From the NCBI GenBank assembly GCA_049969935.1, contig JBMFNX010000001.1, positions 62,001-126,000 of the forward strand: a DNA stretch of 64,000 bases, read 5' to 3'. Positions 7,558 through 16,043 of the stretch are shown piece after piece (positions within the stretch are counted from its first letter, which is position 1; every line of letters begins with the position of its first letter). The position numbers and the translations under genes were made by a program. The DNA comes from JACIWG01 sp049969935 (lineage in GTDB: Archaea > Thermoproteota > Nitrososphaeria > JACIWG01). The notes beneath the pieces are model-generated. The model made no database searches and was not told the DNA's origin. It saw only the letters and a list, made by a program, of their open reading frames with translations.

Positions 7558-9467
7558 ACCAATCTCATCGCATCAAGACAAGAAGGTGCAATTGATGGTA
7601 TATGGAAGAATTTTTTAATGCTATTACTTACATTAATTGTCTTATTTTTTTCTCCATGATTAACTATTACATTTTTAAGCTTTGGCCTAAGTTTTGATAT
7701 AAATTTCATAATCTGATTGTAATCGCTATGTCCACTAAAGCCGACTACTTGATCAACTTCACATTTTAAATCTATAATTTTTATTTTGCCTTCATCATCT
7801 ATTATACTTATCTGTTTTGCGCCATCAAGAACACGTCTACCTAATGTACCACTTATTTGATAAGATACAAAAAGTACCTTATTACGTTCGTCTCCAGCTA
7901 AAGCTTCTAAGTATCTTATTGAGGCACCACCTTCAAGCATACCAGATGTAGCCATTATTATAGCTGGACCTTGTTGCAAAACTTCCTCCCTTTCATCAGG
8001 CTTATTTACTATTGAAAAATACTCTGATTCAAAAGGATTTATGCCTTGTTCAATGATCGATGCTCTTAACTCAGGAGAAAGATAGTCAGGAAATGTAAAA
8101 TGTATTGCGGTAGCATCCGTTATCATTCCTTCAATAAATACTGGGCATTCAATTATTTCTTTTGCTCTTAAATAATGGTCTAAAACTAACATAATTTCTT
8201 GTGCACGCCCTACAGCTGGTACAGGTATCAAGACTTTACCCCCATTTGATAACGTACGATTTATTGTATTAACAAAGTATTTTTCAACTTCTTCTCTTGA
8301 AGGCATTATGTCATCCTTAGAGCCATAAGTACTTTCAATTATTAGTGTTTCAACCCTTGGAAAGCCATACTGGGCGGCTTCTAACAATTGTGTTTTTTCA
8401 AACTTAAAGTCACCTGTATATACGAGGTTATAGACACCTTCACCAAAATGTAAGTGGATAGAGGAAGAACCTAATATGTGCCCAGCGTTATTCAGTATTA
8501 ACTTAGTATCTGGCGAAATATCCGTGACTGAACCATATGGTAATGGAATACAATGTTGTATCATATCCCTTAAATCCTTTGCGTCAAACAATTGGCTAGT
8601 GTTCTCTGAAGATGAAACTTTAATAAAATCTGATAAAAGAAGACTCATAAGATATAGAGTCGGTTCTGAACAGTAAACTGGACCATCGTATCCATACTTA
8701 AAAAGAACAGGTAAAAAGCCACAATGATCCAAGTGCGCATGACTAATTATGACAGCATCAAGTTCTTCCAAATTTTTTAGATACATGTCTAAACGAGGGT
8801 ATGCATCAATAGGATTTTTTGTTCCAGGATTTATACCGCAATCAATTAATATATTACTTTCATTAGTTTTTACATAAACACACGAACGACCTACTTCTTG
8901 GAAACCGCCTAAGAAAGATACGACAACTTCTATTTTGTCATAAATTTTAGGCCTAAAAATATATTCTCCAACTTCTTTAAGAATACGTTCTCTGTTGGCC
9001 CAATCAGATTGGAGTGCATAATATACCTGTTCTAATCCTTCAGATTTTATTGAAGAAGCTTTTCTAAACTTTGGCCGCCATCCTGTAAGAGAGAAGATCT
9101 CTTGATTTTGTTCACCTATTGTTGAATAAATTTTGTGTATGTCTTTAAGTTCGATGAATACCTCTCCTAAAACTTTATCAAAAATGAAACGGTCAACAGA
9201 AACGTCCTGGGGAAGCTTATTCAATATGATTTCTTTTGTTTCTACTTCACTTTTTCTTATCGATTTATCGGCTCTTATTACAATTCTTTTTTTAAGTGAA
9301 GAAACTATATCGGATATTATAAAACTATTTTCTATAAAAAATCTTGGATTTTTCGTATAAATTGCAAATCTTGGACCTTCATACTCGATAGTTGTAACTT
9401 GAGCTTCAGGAGGTATATTTTGTAAAAAGATGGCCGCTGATGCTTTTTCAGAATTTTTGTGCTGCAT
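7554..9467 (-). CDS. aCPSF1 (FttA) transcription-termination ribonuclease
   Basis: A 637-residue beta-CASP metallo-nuclease that cleaves nascent RNA downstream of U-rich sites and terminates archaeal transcription. Two KH-like domains fill about residues 1-150. The metallo-beta-lactamase core follows, with the Zn signature HAHLDHCG at 243-250, then the beta-CASP insert, and a C-terminal part with SGHSDYNQ and VNHGEK. This order matches the archaeal CPSF1 family. It converges with sepF (4-nt overlap) and lies 5 nt downstream of psmB on the same strand, so the two are likely co-transcribed. Confidence 0.95.
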   Translation of the reverse strand: MQHKNSEKASAAIFLQNIPPEAQVTTIEYEGPRFAIYTKNPRFFIENSFIISDIVSSLKKRIVIRADKSIRKSEVETKEIILNKLPQDVSVDRFIFDKVLGEVFIELKDIHKIYSTIGEQNQEIFSLTGWRPKFRKASSIKSEGLEQVYYALQSDWANRERILKEVGEYIFRPKIYDKIEVVVSFLGGFQEVGRSCVYVKTNESNILIDCGINPGTKNPIDAYPRLDMYLKNLEELDAVIISHAHLDHCGFLPVLFKYGYDGPVYCSEPTLYLMSLLLSDFIKVSSSENTSQLFDAKDLRDMIQHCIPLPYGSVTDISPDTKLILNNAGHILGSSSIHLHFGEGVYNLVYTGDFKFEKTQLLEAAQYGFPRVETLIIESTYGSKDDIMPSREEVEKYFVNTINRTLSNGGKVLIPVPAVGRAQEIMLVLDHYLRAKEIIECPVFIEGMITDATAIHFTFPDYLSPELRASIIEQGINPFESEYFSIVNKPDEREEVLQQGPAIIMATSGMLEGGASIRYLEALAGDERNKVLFVSYQISGTLGRRVLDGAKQISIIDDEGKIKIIDLKCEVDQVVGFSGHSDYNQIMKFISKLRPKLKNVIVNHGEKNKTINVSNSIKKFFHIPSIAPSCLDAMRLV

Positions 9468-9472
9468 CTTTC

Positions 9473-10117
9473 TTACCGTAATTCTTCTAGTAGTTTATTT
9501 TTTTCATCCTCTGATAGTTCATGATAGCCATTTACATCTATAATGCCAACATCAAAGCTTTCCCCTGTCGCAGTATCCCTTTTCATTGCAGCAAGGATTG
9601 CTTTTACCGCTAGTTTGATACCTTCTTTTATTGACAGTGATGGAGAATATTCTGATTCAAGTATGGAATAGGCAATAGGGGAACCACTTCCTGTAGAGGC
9701 CAAATATTCTTTAGTTAAAGAGCCGAAGAAATCAATTTGGTAAAGTGAAGGAGATGTGTCTACACCACCTATAATAACCTGAGTAATATAAGGGAAAAGT
9801 CGGCTTGACATAAATATGTTTGAGGCTAATGTAGCTGCAGCTTTAACTGGAATTTTTGTCTGTTTTTCTAGTTCATACCTTCTTATGTAGAAGAGTAATA
9901 TGTCAATTACATTTTGCGCGTCTGCTACGGTACCAGCTATAGTCATCGCTAAATGATTTGATAGCCTGTAAAGTTTTTTTCCTCTTTTGTGTGCAATATA
10001 TCCATCTGCGGTAACCCTTGTATCAGTAGCGAAGACAACCCCATCTGAGCATACAAGTCCAACTGTAGTTGTCCCATGATATATTTTAGCCATATTTTTA
10101 CTAAAATTTATATTCAA
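9473..10117 (-). CDS. psmB: proteasome beta subunit (catalytic)
   Basis: Catalytic beta subunit of the 20S proteasome. A short propeptide ends in YHG, and autocleavage before TTTVG would expose Thr1. Asp17 (FATDTR) and Lys33 (KRGKKLYRL region) are present, as are GSGSPIA and the SFDVGIIDVN end. Length 214. An ATG at codon 9 (MAKIYHG), base 10093, would give a 7-residue propeptide and may be the true start; a TATA-like TATAATTAAA near 10140-10149 suits a transcript beginning near 10117. A second beta subunit lacking Thr1 is encoded at 22.5 kb. Confidence 0.95.
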   Translation of the reverse strand: MNINFSKNMAKIYHGTTTVGLVCSDGVVFATDTRVTADGYIAHKRGKKLYRLSNHLAMTIAGTVADAQNVIDILLFYIRRYELEKQTKIPVKAAATLASNIFMSSRLFPYITQVIIGGVDTSPSLYQIDFFGSLTKEYLASTGSGSPIAYSILESEYSPSLSIKEGIKLAVKAILAAMKRDTATGESFDVGIIDVNGYHELSEDEKNKLLEELR

Positions 10118-10208
10118 TTTTTATCAACACACCCTTTTTAATTATATTGTACTTTATCGAAGGGTTTTAATTAGGGTTTAAATAAATGTTTCCTAAATAC
10201 TCTGTAAT

Positions 10209-11255
10209 ATGAGTTTCCATTATATGGAATTGCCTAGGATAATTTTAGTAGGTAATAATGTGTTAGAAAAGTTGGGGGAATTTATAAATAGAGTTTGTGA
10301 TGGAAAAAGAATTCTTGTTGTGACGGATAGTAAGTTAAAGGAATTATATGGAAAAAGAGTTGAAGAAGCTTTAAAGATAAATGATATAATACTTTTTTGG
10401 GAAATTATTATAAATGCTGATTTCGAAAATGTAAAAAAAGTAAAAAATAAAATTAATGAAGAGAAAATTGATTTGATTATTGGAATGGGAGGGGGAACAT
10501 GTATTGATGTTGCTAAGTTAAGTGCGTATGAGACAAAAAGAATATTCATAAGCATGCCAACTAATGCTGCTCATGATGGAATAGCTAGTCCCTTTGCATC
10601 TATAAAGAATAGTGGAAGACCACATTCAATTGTTTCTTCTTCGCCTTCAGGTGTATTAGCAGATATTGAAATAATTTCTTCAGCACCAGAAAGATATTTT
10701 CGAAGTGGATGTGGTGATTTAATAGCAAAAATAACCGCTGTAAAGGACTGGCAACTTGCAAGGGATGAGAAAGGAGAATATTATGGGGAATACGCTGCAA
10801 GTCTTGCTCTTCTAAGTGCAGATGTTGTGATCAGAAACTCTGAAAAAATAGGATCCAAACCGAAGGAAAAAATCAGGGATGTAGTTGAAGCATTAATTAG
10901 CGCAGGTGTCGCCGCAGGAATTGCTGGAAGTAGTAGACCATGTAGTGGATCAGAACATTTATTTAGTCATGCGTTAGACCTTATTGCTCCAGGAAAGGGA
11001 TTGCATGGTGAAAAATGTGGCATTGGAACCATTTTAATGGCTAAATTACATAACTTGGATTGGGAGAGAATAAAGATTGCACTAGAAAATATTGGCGCAC
11101 CTACAAGAATAAGGGATATAGGCATAAGTAGGGATGAAGCTATAAAAGCACTATTATTAGCACCAAGACTAAGGGAGCGGTACACTATTCTACATAAGAT
11201 AAATCTTTCTAAAGAGGACACTCTTAAGTTAATAGTAGACACAGGTGTGGATTAA
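10209..11255 (+). CDS. egsA: sn-glycerol-1-phosphate dehydrogenase
   Basis: Reduces dihydroxyacetone phosphate to sn-glycerol 1-phosphate, the stereo-defining first step of archaeal lipids. NAD(P)-binding GMGGGTCIDVAK is at about 96-107. Zn ligands are expected in NAAHDGIASP (about 120), the SEHLFSHALD stretch (about 246-255) and GLHGEKCGIGT (about 260-270). Length 348 is normal. A TATA-like TTTAAATAA about 25-30 nt before the ATG suggests a nearly leaderless transcript. It is divergent from psmB. Confidence 0.96.
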   Translation: MSFHYMELPRIILVGNNVLEKLGEFINRVCDGKRILVVTDSKLKELYGKRVEEALKINDIILFWEIIINADFENVKKVKNKINEEKIDLIIGMGGGTCIDVAKLSAYETKRIFISMPTNAAHDGIASPFASIKNSGRPHSIVSSSPSGVLADIEIISSAPERYFRSGCGDLIAKITAVKDWQLARDEKGEYYGEYAASLALLSADVVIRNSEKIGSKPKEKIRDVVEALISAGVAAGIAGSSRPCSGSEHLFSHALDLIAPGKGLHGEKCGIGTILMAKLHNLDWERIKIALENIGAPTRIRDIGISRDEAIKALLLAPRLRERYTILHKINLSKEDTLKLIVDTGVD

Positions 11256-11288
11256 TGGTGAATGAAGAATTTTTACTTTAATTTGAAA

Positions 11289-11627
11289 TTATGTATACAT
11301 TCTCCATGTATATCCACATTTAGTACACCGGTAAAATTGGGTGGGGGGTTCGTCACCACTTCTTGTTTGCAATAACCACCAATATGCTTTATTGTTCCCA
11401 CATTTTGGACATTCAATTTCAATTGTTGGCATTGTATCTATTTTTGATTCTTTTTCGCTTAATACCTTAATAGGTTTATTTTCTTCCTTTTTCCCCTCTA
11501 AAGAACTTAGAATCATTGGCTCGTATACTCTGTTACATCTTGGACAATAATACCTTAATACCGTTTTACCATTCTCTTTAAACTGCTTTATTTTTAACCG
11601 TGAATTACATACTTCACAAAATTTCAT
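11289..11627 (-). CDS. tfs: transcription factor S (TFIIS-like)
   Basis: A 112-residue cleavage factor that rescues backtracked RNA polymerase. The N-terminal Zn ribbon is C4-x2-C7...C28-x2-C31. The C-terminal ribbon, CPKCG...CTKCGYTW, carries the RSGDEPPTQF loop with the acidic DE pair that enters the polymerase active site. Its start overlaps the rpoL stop by 4 nt, so the two are translationally coupled. Confidence 0.95.
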   Translation of the reverse strand: MKFCEVCNSRLKIKQFKENGKTVLRYYCPRCNRVYEPMILSSLEGKKEENKPIKVLSEKESKIDTMPTIEIECPKCGNNKAYWWLLQTRSGDEPPTQFYRCTKCGYTWRMYT

Positions 11628-11920
11628 GCTTCATTCACCTTCTCAGTTTTATCTAATAATGATGATATAACACTATACAAATTAGAGAGTTCCTCCTTAA
11701 AAAGAAGAGCAGCGTCAACTAAACATTTTTCTGGAGGAATATCCTTTGATATTACTCTTATTGATACCTTTCCAAAAAGTGGATGTGGCGGTGTAACTCC
11801 TGCAAAGGAAACATTAGGATGCTTTATTAATATAGACTGTAATGCTAGAGCTATACTTATATCTATTGAACCCAGTTCAATCTCTTTTGACAAAGTTTTT
11901 TGATCTGAACTCATTCCCAA
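11624..11920 (-). CDS. rpoL: DNA-directed RNA polymerase subunit L (Rpo11)
   Basis: A 98-residue assembly subunit that pairs with Rpo3. Visible are the N-terminal ISIALALQSIL helix, the GVTPPHPLFGKVSIRV strand pair with the family HP, and a C-terminal helix. It sits in the run csl4-rpoL-tfs, typical of archaeal RNA-processing/transcription clusters. It is separated from csl4 by 13 nt. Confidence 0.92.
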   Translation of the reverse strand: MGMSSDQKTLSKEIELGSIDISIALALQSILIKHPNVSFAGVTPPHPLFGKVSIRVISKDIPPEKCLVDAALLFKEELSNLYSVISSLLDKTEKVNEA

Positions 11921-11933
11921 ATTTGCCCTTTAT

Positions 11934-12497
11934 TTAGTGCTTTTTAAACATTCCGAAATCGCTAGACAATTTTCTTTCATCCACCATTTTGCAATCTATG
12001 CATTGTATGCGTCTTCCTACAGCTTGAACGTCTCCACCGCAGAAACTGCACTTGGTATAGATTACACCATACTTTTCATCACTTATAGAAAGATGAATCA
12101 AATTATTTGTTAAACTTATTACTTTTGCTTTTATCAAATCTCCGAGTTTTAAAACAACTTTTGAACCAGTTTTTCCAGCAAAGGATCTTAGAATAAGTAA
12201 GCCTATAAATTGAGAATGAACTGGTTTATCGTTTATTTCTAGAATTCTTACAGATACAACTCCACCTTGTATTTGATCTACAATACCTATTATTTCATCA
12301 TTAACTTTTGGGATGCCTAAATTCATGGTCTTTGGAATAACTTCTACAATTTTTGATTCAAAATCAAAAGAGGTGGTTCCAATAACCTTTGATCTAAGAT
12401 TATAATTTTCTTGATAAACATTTTTTGAGGGTATAAACTCTTCAACAACGCCTACAACATCTCCTGGTAAACATAACTTTTTCTTTTTATACTCCAA
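11934..12497 (-). CDS. csl4: exosome RNA-binding subunit Csl4
   Basis: A 187-residue cap protein of the archaeal RNA exosome. It has an N-terminal domain opening with LPGDVVGVVEEF (about 8-20), a central S1 RNA-binding domain (about 60-140: VNDEIIGIVDQIQGGVVSV ... in parts), and a C-terminal Zn ribbon (CSFCG...CIDC). It lies between dph2 and rpoL on one strand, an arrangement seen in the predicted archaeal exosome superoperon. Confidence 0.92.
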   Translation of the reverse strand: MEYKKKKLCLPGDVVGVVEEFIPSKNVYQENYNLRSKVIGTTSFDFESKIVEVIPKTMNLGIPKVNDEIIGIVDQIQGGVVSVRILEINDKPVHSQFIGLLILRSFAGKTGSKVVLKLGDLIKAKVISLTNNLIHLSISDEKYGVIYTKCSFCGGDVQAVGRRIQCIDCKMVDERKLSSDFGMFKKH

Positions 12498-12526
12498 GCC
12501 TATCTCCTACCTTTTCAATCCTTTGA

Positions 12527-13492
12527 TTAAATTTTATGACCTTTTAAATATTCTATGAGTTTATAACCATATTGCAACGAGAGAATAGGTTTGTCAAAAA
12601 AGTCTTCGCTAACGCGTGGACAAGCAGTTTCAATAAAGGCATCAATATTTTGGAATTCATTCAATTTCTCATTGGAAATTTCCTTCATTGCAATTAGATA
12701 AGCATTTTTTCCAAGATTATTTAACTCCTTATATAATTCTAAAGCAGCACTAATGTTGTATTGTCCTTCTTTTAAGCCTATAATAACACCTATATTTTTT
12801 GCATCTATAGCTTTATAAAAGTTAAATAGTAAATGTTTCTGTACTTTTAAAGCATCTTTTTCAATTGGATATACTTCTTCTGTATATGGATCCAGCAATA
12901 TTACAGGTTTTCCTATCAAATTATAAAGGCCTATAGCGTGGAAACGACTTGAACCTATGAAAAGGAATACGTCCACAAACTGTTCAATTACTTTACAGGT
13001 AGAATAATTACAACCGAAAATTTGACCTCTTCTTAAGGGTGGGATTGAATCGCCTATGTATACAGAAAAACCTAGCTTTTGAAGATAATTTTGTACTTCA
13101 TCAAGCCTTTTTAAATGCGGGCCAATAGTGCATAATCCTATATTTTTATATGCGTTTATTAAAGAAAGCGCTTTTTCTACTACTGGAGTTAAGGATATTG
13201 TATCATAAGCGTCTATAAAATATGTCATTTTCCCAGCTCTTCTAAGAGTAGAGTTGTGGCCTATATGTAATATTAAGTCAACCTGTAAAAATGAAGCTTC
13301 GCTTTCGGCTAGATCACAAATACCATAGCATGATTCACCGAAGAAGATTGCATTAAAACTATATTTTTTTGAAAAATTACTTATAATTTTAATGCAATCT
13401 AATCTAATACCTGAGGGGCAGGTAACTAGTACAAGTTTAGGTTTTATTTCTTCAATCAACTTTACTAAAGATAGCTCATCAATTTCTATCAT
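12527..13492 (-). CDS. dph2: diphthamide biosynthesis radical enzyme Dph2
   Basis: Transfers the 3-amino-3-carboxypropyl group of SAM to the target histidine of aEF2, the first diphthamide step. Three cysteines that should hold the 4Fe-4S cluster are visible: in GESCYGICD (about 65), in GCNYSTCKV (about 165), and in ETACPRVSED (about 290). Length 321 is normal. dphB, which makes diphthine, is at 18.5 kb. Confidence 0.93.
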   Translation of the reverse strand: MIEIDELSLVKLIEEIKPKLVLVTCPSGIRLDCIKIISNFSKKYSFNAIFFGESCYGICDLAESEASFLQVDLILHIGHNSTLRRAGKMTYFIDAYDTISLTPVVEKALSLINAYKNIGLCTIGPHLKRLDEVQNYLQKLGFSVYIGDSIPPLRRGQIFGCNYSTCKVIEQFVDVFLFIGSSRFHAIGLYNLIGKPVILLDPYTEEVYPIEKDALKVQKHLLFNFYKAIDAKNIGVIIGLKEGQYNISAALELYKELNNLGKNAYLIAMKEISNEKLNEFQNIDAFIETACPRVSEDFFDKPILSLQYGYKLIEYLKGHKI

Positions 13493-13554
13493 ATGCTATT
13501 TCACCCCAAACTGTTATTAATAGCAAAATTTAATATGTACGCTCAGGCCGGTAA

Positions 13555-13971
13555 TTGGATATGTATAAACAGATAGCGCAAACATGGCGAAAGATCTACA
13601 AAGAAAATTTAGAGGTACTTAGAATAAGAGCAGAAAAATGGAGAAGAGAAAAGGCTATCATAAGAATAGATAAACCAACAAGATTAGATAGGGCTAGGCG
13701 GCTAGGATACAAGGCTAAAAAGGGATACATCATTGTAAGGGTACGTTTAAGTCGTAAAGGGAAAAGGGTGAAAAGACCAAGATCAGGTAGAAGACCAAAA
13801 CATATGGGGGTAGTGAAAATAAAGCCTAATGTAAATTACAAGGAAACCGCTGTAAATAGGGTTAAAGAAAAATATCCAAACATGGAGGTTTTAAATGCCT
13901 ATTACGTATATAAGGATGGAAAGTACATTTGGTATGAAGTTATATTAAAGGATAAAAATATGGAAGATTAA
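13555..13971 (+). CDS. rpl15e: 50S ribosomal protein L15e, C-terminally short
   Basis: The N-terminal 130 residues match L15e well: MYKQIAQTW, KPTRLDRARRLGYKAKKG, VRLSRKGKR, GRRPKHMGV, and GKYIWYEVIL. The protein then ends after KDKNMED at 138 residues, whereas archaeal L15e is usually near 190-215 residues and continues with a basic tail. The next bases belong to the convergent aEF1-beta gene (4-nt overlap), so no tail is encoded in any frame downstream. Confidence 0.92.
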   Translation: MDMYKQIAQTWRKIYKENLEVLRIRAEKWRREKAIIRIDKPTRLDRARRLGYKAKKGYIIVRVRLSRKGKRVKRPRSGRRPKHMGVVKIKPNVNYKETAVNRVKEKYPNMEVLNAYYVYKDGKYIWYEVILKDKNMED

Positions 13972-14231
13972 ACTTTAGTTGAAGCTACAACTTCTAATTC
14001 ACTTACATTTTTTGATTCCCTAATAGTGGATTCAATGAAATCCATATCAACATTATCGTCAACGCGAATATCTAAAATTAATGCACTTAGACCGAATGCT
14101 ATAGGTTCAGTTTTAAACTGTCCTACCTCTGCTAGTCCAGCTAACTTTTTCTTTATTTCATCATAAATTGTTTGCAAGTTAATGTTTATATCAGTTGGAA
14201 ATATTTTATAGCGGATAACCATTTTTCCCAT
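13968..14231 (-). CDS. ef1b: translation elongation factor 1-beta
   Basis: Guanine nucleotide exchange factor for aEF1-alpha. I chose MGKMVIRYKIFP as the start, which matches the family N-terminus (M-G-x-V...); a longer frame upstream to 14261 is unlikely. The conserved end VDDNVDMDFIESTIRE and the beta strand that follows are present, at 87 residues. It lies directly downstream of the Zn-ribbon protein on the same strand, a nearly constant archaeal pair. Confidence 0.92.
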   Translation of the reverse strand: MGKMVIRYKIFPTDININLQTIYDEIKKKLAGLAEVGQFKTEPIAFGLSALILDIRVDDNVDMDFIESTIRESKNVSELEVVASTKV

Positions 14232-14241
14232 AATTATCACT

Positions 14242-14418
14242 CTAAGGTCCTTCAAAACCACAATTTATACATTTATAAACTCTAGCAAAGGCTCTACATT
14301 TTTCGCATCGCCAAATTTGAACTAGTCCACAATTTGGACAATAAAACTTTACTGCTTTTTCTCCAACAGAAATAGGTCTATTGCAGGATGAGCATTTAGG
14401 TAACTTTATTTCTGACAT
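14242..14418 (-). CDS. Zn-ribbon RNA-binding protein (DUF1610 type)
   Basis: A 58-residue protein starting MSEIKLPKCSSC with four CxxC motifs (CSSC, CPNC, CEKC, CINC), enough for two zinc sites. Archaeal homologues sit directly beside ef1b and are annotated as RNA-binding Zn-ribbon proteins. A frame extended to 14430 exists, but MSEIKLP is the better start. Confidence 0.88.
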   Translation of the reverse strand: MSEIKLPKCSSCNRPISVGEKAVKFYCPNCGLVQIWRCEKCRAFARVYKCINCGFEGP

Positions 14419-14450
14419 ACCAACGCACACATTTAAATGATAAATAAAGT

Positions 14451-15617
14451 TTACTTTATTAAATTATTAAACTTTTTAAGACGATTTGCTACTACGTTAC
14501 CAAAAACTTCTTTGCAAATTTTTAACGTATTCCTTACCCCTATGAATTTAATTATTGATGATAAATGCAAGTCGTAATCAATTTCTAAGACATCTTTAGT
14601 TGAAAGAAATTCTTTTGCTATAGAGAAGAGTCTTTCAATTTTATCATTATCCATGTTTTCATACAGTTTTCTTGCAAATTTCATTAGTTTTATTTCATTT
14701 TTAAAAATTGAAAACCAAATTTTTTCGTATTCATCTACTAAAGAAATTTTGGGGTCAGATATTTTATTGGCAATTGCTTTTGCCAAAAGAAGTGCGCCCA
14801 TACCACCAAAATATATTCCTCCACCAGTGGTTGGCTTAGTTTGGCCCGCAGAGTCTCCAACATATAGGACCCGACCTTCTACAAGATTTTGTCTTACACC
14901 ACCTAGTACAATCGGAGAAAAGTAAATTTTTAGAAAGTTCTTTACACCTATTTTTTTAAGAAAAATTTTAGTAAATTCAAATGTGTTTTGCTTTGAGGCC
15001 AAACCAATTTTTGCTAAATTTTCATTGAGTGGAATAAGCCAAGCAAAAAAACCAGGAGCAATACTTTTATTAAAAAACACATGAATTGCATCGGTCTCAA
15101 AATCCTTGTAATATGCATACAATTGTACACCATTGTATAAACCTAATTTATTTACATAAGAGAAGGCGCCTCGTGCATCTATCAAATAACTGGAAGTTAG
15201 TGATTGATCACCTGTAAGTTTTATTTTAACACAAGTGTCATTTTGTGAAAAGGAAGTCATTTTTGTAAGTAAAGAAATTTCTGCACCATTTTTGATTGCT
15301 TCTTCTGCTAGATAGCTATCTATATTGTATCTATTGAGAACAAAGATATTTTTTGTTTTAAAATTAACTGTTACTCCTTTACCACTTGGAGGGTAAAAAA
15401 TTATTTTTGAAAAACTATTTTCCACAAGGTTTTTAGAAATTGGTATATTTAAGGTTTCAATCGTCTTTAGTGATACAACACCACTACATTTATTTGGATA
15501 ACCTATTTCATTATGTTCTTCTATAACTTTGACTGGAAAATTTTTTGAAGCTAATTCTCTTGCACATAAAAGACCTGAAAACCCACCACCTACAATGAAT
15601 ATTTCTGATTGATCCAT
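14451..15617 (-). CDS. geranylgeranyl reductase family FAD enzyme
   Basis: A 388-residue flavoprotein that should saturate isoprenoid chains of archaeal lipids. The N-terminal FAD-binding GGGFSGLLCAREL is at about 10-22, with an Glu-rich turn (VIEEHNEIGYPNKCSG) matching the family PxxYxxxCG-like loop. The second FAD motif, YVGDSAGQTKPTTGGGI, is at about 252-268. egsA and this gene represent two steps of ether-lipid synthesis in the window, although they are not in one operon. The exact substrate (lipid or free geranylgeranyl diphosphate) is not resolved. Confidence 0.88.
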   Translation of the reverse strand: MDQSEIFIVGGGFSGLLCARELASKNFPVKVIEEHNEIGYPNKCSGVVSLKTIETLNIPISKNLVENSFSKIIFYPPSGKGVTVNFKTKNIFVLNRYNIDSYLAEEAIKNGAEISLLTKMTSFSQNDTCVKIKLTGDQSLTSSYLIDARGAFSYVNKLGLYNGVQLYAYYKDFETDAIHVFFNKSIAPGFFAWLIPLNENLAKIGLASKQNTFEFTKIFLKKIGVKNFLKIYFSPIVLGGVRQNLVEGRVLYVGDSAGQTKPTTGGGIYFGGMGALLLAKAIANKISDPKISLVDEYEKIWFSIFKNEIKLMKFARKLYENMDNDKIERLFSIAKEFLSTKDVLEIDYDLHLSSIIKFIGVRNTLKICKEVFGNVVANRLKKFNNLIK

Positions 15618-15736
15618 AACTAATTTGCGTAAATTACTCTTTTTATAAATTTTTATAGAATAATTATTTTCAAATTTTTAGATAGTTAATTTTGTTTAAC
15701 TTAACATGAAATAATTGAATTAGAAATTTAGTCGAA

Positions 15737-16042
15737 TTGGAAAACTTTTTAAATCAAAAGGGGAATAAGAATAAAAAGGAAGGCAAGACTGATGAACGGG
15801 AGAGGGATAAGATGAAAACAAATCTTAAGCACATAATATTGAGTAAATTAAATGAAAGGAAGGCGATTATGGATAAGGAATTGATAAATAGTTTGAAAAA
15901 AGATAATTATGATTTTTCATTAAAAGAATTAAATTTTGCTCTTCTCGAACTAGAAATAGGTGGATTAATTTTAACAAGATGGAGTGGAAAAGATAAAAGG
16001 AGGATAGAATTGATAGAGAAAGAAAAAAAGGAAGAGGGATAG
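15737..16042 (+). CDS. small winged-helix-like protein upstream of fen1
   Basis: A 101-residue protein with a very basic/acidic N-terminus (1-25). A likely winged helix (about 27-95) is suggested by LKHIILSKLNER..., a second helix, then FALLELEIGGLILTRWSG and a strand turn. The start may instead be the ATG at 15812 (MKTNLKH). It ends one base before the fen1 ATG, so the two are probably translated from one transcript. I do not recognise a family. Confidence 0.65.
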   Translation: MENFLNQKGNKNKKEGKTDERERDKMKTNLKHIILSKLNERKAIMDKELINSLKKDNYDFSLKELNFALLELEIGGLILTRWSGKDKRRIELIEKEKKEEG

Positions 16043-16043
16043 A

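Noticed and set aside
13972..14240. A frameshifted tail of L15e
   Set aside because: No frame downstream contains the L15e tail; the bases encode aEF1-beta on the other strand.
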